Assembly (NCBI GenBank): GCA_024500155.1
Contig: CM044858.1
Location: forward strand, 30,088,786-30,152,785
Source: Chenopodium formosanum
Taxonomy: Eukaryota; Streptophyta; Magnoliopsida; Caryophyllales; Amaranthaceae
Reading direction: 5' to 3'
DNA length: 64,000 bases
The translations under genes were made by a program, and so were the position numbers. Positions 24,101 through 33,488 of this stretch are shown here, one piece after another; within the stretch, counting starts at the first letter, position 1, and the number at the start of each line of letters is the position of its first letter. Under the pieces are notes generated by a model. The model was not told the origin of the DNA and made no database searches. It saw only the letters and a program-made list of their open reading frames with translations.

Positions 24101-27100
24101 AATTTTCTCTTTACATTGATAGTTTTTTTTTTTTTTGTAGAAATTGATAGATTTATATGGGATAACAAAAGAAGTGAACAGAGTACTAATTATAAAGTAT
24201 AGAGCATAAATTAGAAAATTGCTAAAATCATAAACTATATAACTAATTACACTATTAGAATAGGGACAGAGAGGTTAATAAACTAATAAGTAACTAAAAC
24301 CACTCAATTCACGTTTAGAAAAAGTAAAGTATTAAAAAATTATAAAAAGAGTTATATTGTGTAAGAAAAAAACGAAAGTAGTACAAAAAGGAGGGAGGAA
24401 AAAAAATAAGCGAATGTAAGAAAATTTTAATGAAAAAAACTAAAAAAGGTAAGAAAAGTATAATAGTGTGGTGTAAGTAGTGGTAAAGTAATTAGTAAAG
24501 AATGGTAATTTTTTATTTTTTTTTAATTTTGTAATTTACTTTAATTAAAATTGCAAAAGATGAAAGCAAGTAAGAGCGTTTTATTCATTTTAGTGCAAAT
24601 TATGAAAAAAAATCTCATATTGTGAAAGTGGTTTAAGAAGTTTTAGGTTTATGAGAAAGAGAAACAATAAAAAAAATATGAAAACCAATGAAAGAGGGAG
24701 AAAGAAACCAATAAAATGTTATGAATGGGGATCGTGGTAGAGTAGAGAGTGAATTTAAAATTATAGAGCCAAATGTAGAAATGATGCATGTTTTTTGAAG
24801 CAGATTAAGGTAATTAGTTATGCTTTATTTAGAAATGAAGGGAGTAGGTTACTTGGAGCCACCAAAAGTTGAACTGACATGAAAACATGACAAGAATTGG
24901 ACACGAAAAATTCAAATTAGTGTCAAGAGTTAATACCACGTTTAATTAAACATGCTAACATAACATGACACAACACATTTAATCAAACAGGTTGGGTTAA
25001 TGCTTAGAATTCCAACACGAAACTAACACAATCAACCCACTTAAGAAAAATAACCAATAATTTATGAATTTTATGATAAAATCTTGAATAGGGCTAGCAA
25101 CTAACATTTCAATTTATGACATGACAACACAATACGAATCAGACACGAAAAAAGCAGGTTTGTGTCAAGATTTTCCGACGCAATTAGGGGTGTAAATGAA
25201 CCAAGTCGATCAATAAACTACTCGTGTCCAAGCTCAGTTAAAGCCCGTTCATATCATGTTCGTTTACTTGATAAATGAGTCGAGCATGAACAAATTTTGA
25301 AGCTCGTTTAATAAATGAGTTTGAACACGAACATAGATATGCTCGTTCAGATAAGTTCATAAACAACTCGTTTATTTATGTTTGCTAACTAATCGTTTAT
25401 TTATGTTTGCTAACTAATCGTTTATTTATATTCATGAATTATTGATTTATTCATAATTGTTTATTCCATTCTTAAGTTTTTCAATAATTAAGATTTTCTT
25501 AGGTTTATAATTAGTATTTAATTATTATGCTATTTTTTGAGATTTTCAAATGTCAAAGTACAAAGGTCGTTTATTAGAGAAGCTCGTTTATTACTAAACT
25601 CATGCATGAAACGCTCGTTTAATAAACGAGTCGTTCACGAACCATTCGCGAACATATAGTATACTAAATGACCCGAGCTTGAACAGATTTTTAAGCTCGC
25701 TTGAAAGCTCGAGATCGTGCTTGAACTCGCTTAAGTTAATTGAACTTGAAAATGAACAAGGTAGTACTTGGCTCGGCTCATTTATACCCCTAGACACAAT
25801 TAGTTAAATGGGTCAACATGATATGTTTATTAAAGTTAGGTTAGTGTTGAGGTTTGTCAACCTATGTTCTAAACATATTGCACATGTTACCACCTCTGTT
25901 CTAAACATATTGCACCATGTTGACTTTTCTATTATTCATCCATTCTCATATAATTATTTATTGTGCTATTTTTCTATATATGTATAATATCGCCATAGTA
26001 AAAGTTAAACATATTAAAATTGTGTGTTGACAAATGTAAAAGTCAACATGGTACAACATTGGTGGAATGGAGAAAGTTAATATATTTTAAGCAAATATTT
26101 AAAATGATTATAAAATTACTCCATTTGTTTAAGTAAATGCATCACTTCGATTTATCACCTACTTATATAATCCCTCTGTCCTTTTTTAAGTGTTAAACTT
26201 TCTTACGGCTTGTTCACATTAACTGAACTGAGATGAACTGAATTGATTGGAGCTGAACTAAGTTGAAATGAATATTTTGTGAGAGAGGGAAATTAGAAGC
26301 TGAACTGAACTGAACTGATTGGAGCTTAACTGAGTTGAAATGAATATTTTAGAGAGAGGGAAATTAGAAGCCGAAGCTGAACTGAACTAAACTGATTGGA
26401 GCTTAACTGAATTGAAATGAATATTTTATGAGAGAGGGAAATTAGAAGCTGAACTGAACTGATTGGAGTTGAACTGAACTGAAATAAAATAAATGTGAAC
26501 AGGCCCTTAATGCGGTCAATTTTTTATGTATTATTCTCAGAATTTTTTTTTTCCACAAACTTTTACTTCCTCCGCTTTTATTTAATTGCAACAGATCATT
26601 ATAGTACGTACATTAAGAAATATATTAAATCATAATGGACAAATTAATAAAAATACTTTTTTCTTTTTAAAAAAATGGAGGTAGTACTAAATGATACACT
26701 TGTCTATAAGCAAAGTGTTGTGACAGTGGTCTAATTTCTCCATTAGGAAACAGACAATTTGATTTTAGAGAGAAGTAATAGTACAAACAAGGTTCATATA
26801 GACACAACACACATGCACAATAAAAATTACAGAGAGAGAGTAGTCTAAATTAATGAAAGAAAGAAAAAAGAGAAAGATGGATTGACAGTAGAAATGGAAG
26901 TTAGAGTGGTAGAAGAGTAGTAGTGCCATTAATATGAAAAGATGTTCTGACAAAGCGTACAGGCTATACCTACAGGAACTCTATCCCACTCATTGTTTCG
27001 ACCATTATAGCATAAGCATCCTAAGTTCACTTCTTTAATTAATTTTTTAATTGCTATTCTAATCATTTTCATTTCCAAAAAAAGCCAAGATTCTTTATTT

Positions 27101-30100
27101 ACCGACAATTCCCATGCCTATTTAGAATTTTTTTTCCTCTATACACTGACAGAATAATTCTTGTAAATTCGAACTTGTAATTGGTTCGGTTATCTTTGTA
27201 TTGTTCGATTACGATCTCTTATGTAAGTGCCGTATGGCTTTCTATTAATGAATTTAATCTCCCCCCTTTAAAAAAAAAATAATTCTTGTAAACGAGAAAC
27301 TCATATAATACTAACAAAATAACTCCATGATAATTAGTCACACAATATACCGACCACATATAAAAATTTGTATCGTACAAACTATGCAAAGTAGAAAAAC
27401 GTGTCGGAATTATTTTTTTTAATCTATGCTACACACATCTTTTATGATAACCAATTTGTTTTATGAATACGGCGTAAAAATTAAATTTAAAAAAAAAAAA
27501 ATAACAAAATTAGTCTTTGTCGGATTTGACCATTGACCCAATGGAATTATTTCTTCGAACAATAATTAACATGAAATTTATCATATAATCAGCAAATGAC
27601 AACGTGTGAATTTCATCTTCTTAATTATTATTGCACTAATTGTATACTTCCTATTATTTATTCATCTTTATCAAACTAAAAAAATACTCCATATGAGAAA
27701 GATGGTGATCATGATGTACTTTAATTATTGAGTTTTGACGCCCATACAATAAGGTGCAGAATTTATCCCCGCGTATTAAATACTCGTATTAGACTAGTCT
27801 TATAAATTGCAATAACATTTTTTTTAGACCAAATATTAAATCAGTACCAAAGAAAAGTAAAGAATTACGTACTACAGTACAGAATACTTCCTCCGTTTTT
27901 TTTTACTTGCAACATACCTTTCAAGCACGCAGTTTTAGGAGATGATTAGTGAGGATAAACGAGCAATTTTATCAATATAATTTTTACACGAAAATTAGAA
28001 TAGGGTTAAGTATCATTTGTAAAAATTATAATGAAAAATTTGTCCGTTTACATTACATAAACCCGACCTCAAAACACGTGCCACAAGGCTATGTTGCAAG
28101 TAAAAGAAAACAGAGGAAGTATAAACTGCACTATTAATCCATTCAAAAACTACACTATTTATTAAGTGTTTTTTTTTTTAATTTTCATTTCACTTGGGAA
28201 TGATAATTTTACTTACTGATTGACTAAAGGGAATAATATGAGAATTGAGAAATAATGGTAGAGTTGTCAACTCCCAAACATGAGGATGTGATTCATTTCT
28301 CATGACCCTCAAGACCTCAAGCCACAACTATGAAGTATTAATTTATATTTGGTAACGGAAAATTCGCTTTTCCTGTATTACAAATAATAACATACAAATA
28401 TACTTTTGATTTTAACGTGTTGTAGTTAGCTAAACTGTTTCTTAAATCTTGAAAAACCTTTTTAGATCCATACTTGTGTTAAATAAAGAGATATGTTTTG
28501 TTTTCCGAAGATGAATTAAAATAAATTACCCCGTACGAAATAAGAAGCTATAAATCATTTTTAAGATAAAAATTTACGATTGTTGAACATCAATACATAT
28601 ACGATATATATTAAATTGAGAGATTATTAAAACCATCTCTTTGTCAATTTTCTAAATACCAACTTTATAAAATATTTACAATACGTATTTAAATTATAAT
28701 TATATTTAAAGTTGTATCTTATAATGTCTATTATGCATATGTAGCACTTAAAGATGGAAAAAATCTACATTAAACCAAACAACCATTATAGAAAATCTAC
28801 AGAAATTTTAATCATAGATATAGACAAATATACACAATCAAAATAGGAGTTGCGGAACAATAGAATACTGATGGTGTATCAAGTAAATAAAATGCATAAA
28901 CAAACTAAAACAGTTAAGAGTATCTTGAAAACAGGAGTACTTTTATTGATCAGATAGGTTAACTTTTTCTCTGTATAACAAAAACAGTCTATGTGGAGGA
29001 CATTATTGGCAAAGATAAAATACAAAGAGGAAAATATGGTTGGTAATTTATTTAATAAATAAATAAATAAAAACAAACTTTTGGAAGGAGCATGAGATGT
29101 GTGAAACTAAAGCAAAATGGATATCGATCTAAATAAATTTTCAATAATCTAAACCATCAAATGTTTAGCCAATATGATTGGAGTGTCAATAATTATGCTA
29201 TGTAAAACATCAAAATATCATCTAATTGGAAAAAAGGAGAGATAGAGAAGAAAAATTGTGCCACTAAATGTACGTGTTTATTTCTCCGACCTTTTTGTAA
29301 AATTTTGGCCTAAAATGTCTAAAAGCTATTTCATTAAGTCGGAATTTTTACCAATTACCAAACTATTGTGGACTTTTTAAAGAATATTTTAGAACGTAGG
29401 AGAGATAAAGAATTTAATGGCCAATATTAGATAGCGAAGGTGCAAAGCATTAGAAAACATCTAATAAAACTATGTACCTCGTATTGTTTTGTTTATACAA
29501 ATTCAGTTAATAATATAATATTAGAGAAGTACATACGGATCATATCTTTAAATACACTCATATGCACCCATCCTTCACATATCTCTACTTAAGTGTGTTA
29601 TTTAGACTTATTTAAAGTTTTTTTTTTAAAAAAAAAAAATTATATATAGTTTAAAACTTATTTTATTTAAACTTATATAAATTTAGGGTATGTTCTATTT
29701 ACCTGATGTTCACTGAACTTATTAGAACTTATTTGAACTTAATAGACCTTATTAAAACTTATTTTAGTTATAGTTTGTACTTGAGTAACCCTAATCAAAA
29801 CCTATTAAACCTAAACTGAACTTATCTGAACTTGATTGAATTTATCTAAACTTATTACATACACCTGAAATAAGTGAAAATAAAGTGAACAAAACAGACC
29901 TTTATAATTAATTACTTAATGTAATTGTGGATCGAAATTCATCATAAACTAGTTTTCTCAAAACAAAATCAAACATATTTTAATTTACTACTACACGGTT
30001 GTATGATATAAAAATAAGGGATACCCCGATAAAAAAATTAAGAAATTTGTTTTTAACATACATATACTTCGTATATAGCATGTCATATATATGTGAAGAT

Positions 30101-32355
30101 TATACAAGGCTCTTGATCTCTTTTCGTGGTTTAGGCAACCAACCTATCATTAAAGGCCTACGGGGTCATCTTGCAAAGTGAAAAAAAACAAAAGGAAATT
30201 TTTACTAGTTAAACACACTTTATATGCTAGTACAAATTAACATTGAAACATGGTTATGTTTTGTATAATAAAGCCACAAAATGCAATTACTTAGGCAAAA
30301 TTTTGATATCAACATACTAGATTACATATTATCTCCAAATAGAATCTTATATGTATCAACTAAGCTAAATGACATTGGTAATGACTTTGGTTACTTAGTT
30401 TAGCTCATGGACACTTTACAATGGAAACAGTCTTAGATAAGGATTGGATGGCTTGAATATCTAGAACAGTCCATGCCAAAACAAAAAGAAAAAAAAAGGC
30501 AAGAATGAAGAAGAAAATAAAGCAAAGAATAATTTAATTATTCACAAACCGTTACAACTTAGAATGGATGCTTCCCCTATTCAACTTGTGAATCGAGCAT
30601 TTATGGATTAGGGTTATCCTTACCCAATTATAGGCCACATTTAAGAAGATTTAAAAACGAAATATGAAGTATCAAAACATTATGCACTAATAACATTAAC
30701 AAATTCAATTCTTAATCTTATCATTTAAATTTATAAATGAAGTACGATTTTAGAAATATATTTAATACGTATATACAGTCTGAATATATCATCACGGCGA
30801 GAAACTTGCAGCTATAGAGTTGGAGGTGAGAAAATCATAGACTCAAAATCTAGATGATAGCTAGCCAGCTCTAACTGGGAACTAATTTTTGTAATATCCG
30901 ATCATTTTTGTTGTTTACCTGCATTTCGTTAAAATATGTAGTAGGATCCAAACCCGACATTCCTCGGAGTCAAACTCGACTAATCCGACTCGTTTAACAG
31001 GTCTAATTATTAATAATGCATTAATCAATGTGAGTAGGCTGCATAACTGTTGAAACTGTACCTGTAGAAAAGACACTGACACGACCATTGCCAAGGACAT
31101 TAAGCTGAGCTTCGATCCTCCTCATAAAATCCATAGCTTCTTGGACTGGCCTTGTTAATTCCTCCCTATATTTTACTAGCATATCATAATATGCTTCCTG
31201 CCCATACAAATTTATTATTGTCAGTAACTAATTAATTAATTATATCTTAAAAGACTATAATAACTACTGTTGTAACTTAAATTTGGGTTTCGATATTAAT
31301 AGGAGTGCCAAAATCAATTCCCAACATTTTATTTAGAAGAGCAAGATAAAAGTTTGTACAAATAATGAATTAGAGATTAGATTAAGGTGATTTACCATAA
31401 ATTGGTCCAATTCCGGATCCTTAGAAGGGTCCCTACAATTTGAGATAGAAGCCCTTTGCCTTGCTTCAAACTCTTGCTGTGCCGCTGCTAGCCGTGCAGC
31501 CACCTCCGGCGGCGCTCCCACCTGACAATACACCGTAAATTAATGAATCCGTCATAAAAAGCTTTTTTTTTTTTTTTCCACTCTGTCCAACATATATTCG
31601 GATCAACCGGTAAGACATTTGTCTAATCATTAATAAAAATAATAGCGAAGTTATCCTCCTTTTGGACTTGATTTGTCTCAAATCCGAATTAGTACCAATA
31701 GGTTTTGGATAATAGTCATTGGTTGGTTTACCTAAAATAAAAAATAACAATAAAAATTTGTGTTCTCTATGTTATGTCAAACCAATGAGATCTCACATAA
31801 AATTCATGTCAAAATTTATTTTAGAATTAGAGTGTGAGAGGATACCTTTTGGCAAGCAAGGTAAGCTTCCAAGAGGCTAGAATATTGAGGATGAGAAATG
31901 ATCTTAGCTTTAATAGCATCAACTTCATGACTACCACAACTACTTGTAGTATTCACATGATTATTTTGCTCACCACCACCAACATCGTCTTGATCTTGGT
32001 GGTGGTGCTGCTGCTGCATATGCGGATGAAGCGAATCTTCGACAGCTCGGCCACAACTCGTAAGTAAAGGGTAATGAAATCTAGAAAAATGTTGCTGCTG
32101 TTGCTGAGGGTGATGATTGTGTTGTTGATGATGATGATGATTAGTACCAGACTCCGTCTTCACAACCGGAGGCTGTTGCTGCTGAAAACATGATTGAGGA
32201 TGAAATAATGATGTCGTCGTCGTTCTCCCAACGTACGACGACGAGGGTGAAGTCGAAGAAGAGTTATTCGGTCCCAAAATTGATGATGTTACATATGTGA
32301 AATTCCGAGCTCCATTATTCTCACTCAATTCATGACTATAATCTTCCATTTCCAA
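14987..32355 (-). CDS. KNAT1: Class I KNOX homeobox transcription factor, KNAT1/BREVIPEDICELLUS type (five coding exons)
   Basis: The coding sequence joins, in transcript order, 32355-31846, 31521-31396, 31197-31062, 16859-16606 and 15190-14987. This gives 1230 nt and 409 residues, and all junctions are GT/AG with matching phase. Residues 1-143 are low-complexity (Ser/Thr-, Gln- and His-rich, with VKTES at 65-69). KNOX1 spans about 144-187 (EVDAIKAKIISHPQYSSLL) and KNOX2 about 205-250 (DPELDQFM, EAYYDMLVKYREEL). ELK spans 291-312. The TALE homeodomain is about 313-375, with the PYP loop at 339-341 and WFINQRKRHW at 363-372. The C-terminus DGHYMGDGPYR separates KNAT1/BP from STM-type proteins. 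The protein is a nuclear regulator that, in known relatives, works with BELL partners in shoot meristem and internode patterning. Length and exon plan fit the family; no disabling change is seen. Confidence 0.96.
15191..16605 (-). other. Intron 4 of the KNOX gene
   Basis: This 1415-bp intron splits the homeodomain. GT at 16605-16604 and AG at 15192-15191 can be read. It contains a SINE at 15522-15638; I see no other clear element. Confidence 0.9.
15522..15638 (-). mobile_element. SINE-like retroposon in intron 4, minus orientation
   Basis: The exact 10-bp duplication ATTGGCTTAT flanks it at 15512-15521 and 15639-15648. On the minus strand it begins AGTGAGGGATAACTCAAATA, has A-box-like GATAACTCAAATAGTTAGAC and B-box-like GATCTGGAATTGA segments, and ends in an A-rich tail. 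Size and layout fit a tRNA-derived SINE. Its orientation is the same as the host gene. Confidence 0.75.
16606..16859 (-). CDS. KNAT1: KNAT1-type gene, exon 4
   Basis: Encodes residues 258-342: the acidic GSSEEDQENSGGETELPEID linker, the ELK domain and homeodomain helices 1-2 with the PYP insertion. Acceptor GAGCAG|ATGATAAA restores the D-D-K-S reading expected from relatives; donor CCTTCT|GTAAGT, phase 0. Confidence 0.95.
18828..18944 (+). mobile_element. Tourist-like MITE with TGAAC subterminal repeats, 117 bp
   Basis: Ends GAGCCTGTTCTC and GAGAACAAGGCC are inverted, and TAA flanks both sides (18825-18827, 18945-18947). Direct CTGAA/TGAAC pentamers lie inside both ends, and the middle carries GAATATTTTATAA. 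A TWA duplication with GGCC-type ends is the PIF/Harbinger (Tourist) signature. Confidence 0.88.
19422..19603 (+). mobile_element. Tourist-like MITE, 182 bp
   Basis: Ends GGGTCTGTTCTC and GAGGACAGGCCC are inverted, flanked by TAC on both sides (19419-19421, 19604-19606). It is the same family as 18828-18944 but has more CTGAACTGAA copies on both sides of the AT core. Confidence 0.85.
19989..20187. mobile_element. Stowaway-like MITE, 199 bp
   Basis: Inverted ends CTTCCTCTGTTTCTATTAAG and TAAAAAGAAACGGAGGTAG are flanked by TA on both sides. The subterminal GTTGACGCGTTT/ACGTGTCAAC pair is also inverted. TA targets and CTCCCTCCGT-type ends are the Tc1/mariner Stowaway signature. Confidence 0.88.
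20422..20543 (+). mobile_element. Tourist-like MITE, 122 bp
   Basis: Ends GGGTCTATTCTC and GAGAACAGAGCC lie between TTA copies (20419-20421, 20544-20546). A short member of the TGAAC family with few pentamers left. Confidence 0.85.
20903..21058 (+). mobile_element. Tourist-like MITE, 156 bp
   Basis: Ends GGGTATGTTCTC and AGAACAAGCCC lie between TTA copies (20900-20902, 21059-21061). Interior of CTGAACTGAA repeats with GAATATTTTATAAGAGA in the middle. Confidence 0.85.
21865..21898 (+). mobile_element. Candidate micro-retroposed A-rich insertion
   Basis: AAAGTTGTCAAA(G/T)TAC, 16 bp with one mismatch, is present at 21849-21864 and 21899-21914. The 34 nt between are A-rich (AATTCTTT then A runs). 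It fits the micro-insertion pattern, but the A-rich content makes slippage a fair alternative. Confidence 0.45.
21925..22082. repeat. Tandem duplication, two copies of about 79 bp
   Basis: The segment from CATGTATGTTCTTTTATTTT to ACATATGTAAATAT is repeated back to back. The only difference I see is GTCATGC against GTCCTGC, so the duplication is recent. It lies in intron 3. Confidence 0.88.
22326..22452 (-). mobile_element. Tourist-like MITE, 127 bp, opposite orientation
   Basis: Ends GGGCCTGTTCTC and GAGAATAGACCC lie between TTA copies (22323-22325, 22453-22455). The repeats read TTCAG on the plus strand, so it is reversed relative to the other intron members. It abuts a Helitron-5'-like motif at 22456. 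Confidence 0.88.
22579..23556 (-). mobile_element. Candidate non-autonomous Helitron, minus strand, 978 bp
   Basis: On the minus strand the proposed 5' end reads A|TCTATATTAATAGGC (TC at 23556-23555). The 3' end reads CTGTGCATAGTACAGGC, a hairpin-like palindrome, then ATCTAG|T at 22579. Insertion between A and T and the CTAG terminus fit Helitrons. Both ends are degenerate and no Rep/helicase is present. Confidence 0.45.
25185..25792. mobile_element. Non-autonomous hAT-like element, 608 bp
   Basis: Ends TAGGGGTGTAAATGA and TCATTTATACCCCTA are inverted. Flanks GACGCAAT (25177-25184) and GACACAAT (25793-25800) form an 8-bp duplication with one mismatch. The arms contain GCTCGTTTA/TAAACGAG repeats and form an imperfect foldback. 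It interrupts an older repeat with GACACGAA motifs (about 24890-25860). Confidence 0.82.
25889..26075. mobile_element. Degenerate inverted-repeat MITE
   Basis: CACCTCTGTTCTAAACAT with CACCATGTTGACTTTT on the left is matched in inverted form by AAAAGTCAACATGGTACAAC with GGTGGAATGGAG on the right. The type resembles the Stowaway-like elements nearby; no clear target duplication was read. Confidence 0.55.
26206..26506 (+). mobile_element. Tourist-like MITE with internal 80-bp tandem amplification, 301 bp
   Basis: Ends CGGCTTGTTCAC and GTGAACAGGCCC lie between TTA copies (26203-26205, 26507-26509). Inside, a block of about 80 bp (GATTGGAGCT ... GAATATTTT ... GGGAAATTAGAAGC) is repeated about three times. 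It has inserted into a Stowaway-like fragment beginning CCCTCTGTCC at about 26172. Confidence 0.87.
26566..26684. mobile_element. Stowaway-like MITE, 119 bp
   Basis: Ends CTTCCTCCGCTTTT and AAAAAATGGAGGTAG are inverted and flanked by TA. The interior is AT-rich. Confidence 0.75.
27168..27277 (+). mobile_element. 5'-truncated LINE 3' end, about 110 bp, with target duplication
   Basis: The exact 15-bp AATAATTCTTGTAAA flanks it (27153-27167, 27278-27292). The insert runs from TTCGAACTTGTAATTGGTTC through TCTATTAATGAATTTAATCT and CCCCCCTTT to a poly(A) tail. The same 3' sequence occurs on the minus strand at 57851-57990, which defines a LINE-type family by its conserved 3' end. Confidence 0.85.
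27887..28119. mobile_element. Stowaway-like MITE, 233 bp
   Basis: Ends CTTCCTCCGTTTTTTTTTAC with TTGCAACAT and, inverted, ATGTTGCAAGTAAAAG with AACAGAGGAAG lie between TA copies. The reading frame at 27949-28137 across it is not a gene. Confidence 0.85.
29686..29900 (+). mobile_element. Tourist-like MITE with TGAACTTAT-type repeats, 215 bp
   Basis: Ends GGGTATGTTCTA and GTGAACAAAACAGACC are roughly inverted. TTA precedes it and TTTA follows, an imperfect duplication. The subterminal repeats are GAACTTATT/CTGAACTTA rather than CTGAACTGAA, a diverged version of the same design. Confidence 0.7.
31062..31197 (-). CDS. KNAT1: KNAT1-type gene, exon 3
   Basis: Encodes residues 213-257 plus one base of codon 258 (EAYYDMLVKYREELTRP ... 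SVFST), the bulk of KNOX2. Acceptor GGGCAG; donor CTACAG|GTACAG, phase 1. The next exon is 14.2 kb away. Confidence 0.94.
31198..31395 (-). other. Intron 2 of the KNOX gene
   Basis: 198 bp with GT at 31395-31394 and AG at 31199-31198. It splits the KNOX2 region between DPELDQFM and EAYYDM. No inserted element. Confidence 0.9.
31396..31521 (-). CDS. KNAT1: KNAT1-type gene, exon 2
   Basis: Encodes residues 171-212 (VGAPPEVAARL to DPELDQFM), completing KNOX1 and opening KNOX2. Acceptor TGTCAG, donor TTTATG|GTAAAT, phase 0 at both ends. Confidence 0.95.
31522..31845 (-). other. Intron 1 of the KNOX gene
   Basis: 324 bp with GT at 31845-31844 and AG at 31523-31522, inside KNOX1. It is AT-rich with a poly-T run on the plus strand at about 31563-31577. 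No element recognised. Confidence 0.9.
31846..32355 (-). CDS. KNAT1: KNAT1-type gene, exon 1
   Basis: Encodes residues 1-170: the variable Ser/His/Gln-rich N-terminus and the first part of KNOX1, ending ACQK. The start chosen is the first ATG of MEMEDY; the second Met two codons later is equally possible. Donor CAAAAG|GTATCC, phase 0. Confidence 0.95.
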
Positions 32356-32660
32356 AAACTAAAATAAAATTAGGCTTAACTTATTTTTTTCTTCCTAATA
32401 AAACCCTAAATATTTGGGATGATCGTTGGAAAAGATCCCGCCATTCGCAATAGCTAACAAGCGAATTGAAGGATACTCGGAACTTGGAATAAATCGGGAT
32501 CGTAAGAATTAAACAAAATTAGATGGAAGAGAAACGAACACGAAGATAGGGTTAAACAAAGATAAGGAGCTGCACTAGATGAGAAAGAGGAGAAATGTTA
32601 CCGAAGTGTACGGATAATAGAATAGAATAGAAGGAGAAATAATATAATGAAGAAGAAGAT
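32356..32660 (-). promoter_or_regulatory. 5' leader and proximal upstream region of the KNOX gene
   Basis: Upstream of the start codon the minus strand is pyrimidine-rich, as in many plant leaders. GGTAAC near 32600 and TTTATTTTAG about 10 nt before the ATG could bound a leader intron; this is only a motif suggestion. The transcription start cannot be placed. Confidence 0.45.
32406..32444 (-). CDS. Possible upstream ORF in the KNOX leader, 12 codons
   Basis: On the minus strand an ATG at 32444-32442 opens a 12-codon frame (MAGSFPTIIPNI) closed by TAG at 32406, about 50 nt before the main ATG. If retained in the mature leader it could lower translation. If the leader intron suggested above is spliced, it would be removed. 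Confidence 0.35.
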   Translation of the reverse strand: MAGSFPTIIPNI

Positions 32661-32691
32661 ATGATAAGAAGGTGCGTTGATTAGTTTACAC

Positions 32692-32720
<29 letters not shown>
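32692..32720. repeat. Poly(dA:dT) tract, 29 bp
   Basis: Uninterrupted A run on the plus strand about 340 bp upstream of the KNOX start codon. With the run at 32776-32806 it makes a pair of rigid tracts in the presumed promoter. Confidence 0.9.
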
Positions 32721-32722
<2 letters not shown>

Positions 32723-32772
32723 GTGATGGCTTTACTTTCTGGAGTTTGGAGAGAAGGGGAGATTGATAATTG

Positions 32773-32775
<3 letters not shown>

Positions 32776-32806
<31 letters not shown>
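32776..32806. repeat. Poly(dA:dT) tract, 31 bp
   Basis: Second uninterrupted A run, about 420 bp upstream of the KNOX start codon. Confidence 0.9.
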
Positions 32807-32809
<3 letters not shown>

Positions 32810-33049
32810 ATGATTCTTTTTGTTATTTTAACAAAAAAAAAAGAATTATGGTTGATTATTAGTCAGGTAGATTAGGCCCCATTGGTTATTAAAAGAGATA
32901 ATGACACATTAAATATTGATTAATTTTGTGGAATTTGGTTAATCTTTATGTGGGGTATTCACCATTATGAACTGTTAGACAGTGTTAGTACCTGTTGTAT
33001 GGTAGAAGGGCTTAGCCTCACAAAACTGATTTGACCTTTAAAATAATCA

Positions 33050-33080
33050 CTAGTGTATAGCTCGGGCGTTGCACCGATTG
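33050..33080 (-). mobile_element. Helitron-like 3' terminus, minus strand
   Basis: The minus strand reads CGGTGCAACGCCCGAGCTATACACTAG followed by T (read in two pieces). It has the GTGCAACGC core and CTAG end seen at 33489. No matching 5' end was found. Confidence 0.4.
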
Positions 33081-33488
33081 CTACTTTAATTAGACCTTGT
33101 GATTATCAATTATATACATTTATTTTCAAAATATATTTATTATTATAGATTTTAAAACATTCTTACACTTTTATACTACAAAATATCAATATTCAAGGTA
33201 ATATAATAAATTTTAAATACATAATACTGCCTCGGTTTTTTTTAATTGCACCATAATACTGCCTCTAAAATTCTCAATAAAGATTTTCTTTACCTAGCCT
33301 TGTTCAAAACTTTACTTGATCAAAACTAAAATTCTAGTAGCCCAAAAATAAATAAGAAGTACCCTATACTACGCATAAAAACTATCTTCAATTATTTCCA
33401 TTTAAGTACTATGTATAATTGATTCAAATATGACTTAATAATACAGCTACCTACTCGAATCAAATCGACTTAGTTAAAATGTTTTATA

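Larger units (their letters stand above)
16860..31061 (-). other. Giant intron 3 (14.2 kb) of the KNOX gene, filled with small transposons
   Basis: Donor GT at 31061-31060 and acceptor AG at 16861-16860 bound it. It separates the KNOX2 and ELK exons, the position of the long regulatory intron in many class I KNOX genes. It contains seven Tourist-like elements (first 18828, last ending 29900), Stowaway-like elements, a hAT-like element, a candidate Helitron and a truncated LINE, each listed separately. The stretches 16860-18827, 23557-25184, 28120-29685 and 29901-31061 are AT-rich with no element I can delimit. Confidence 0.9.

Noticed and set aside
24115..24155. Possible further micro-insertion (ATTGATAG on both sides of a T run)
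   Set aside because: The duplication is only 8 bp in AT-rich DNA, within what chance allows.
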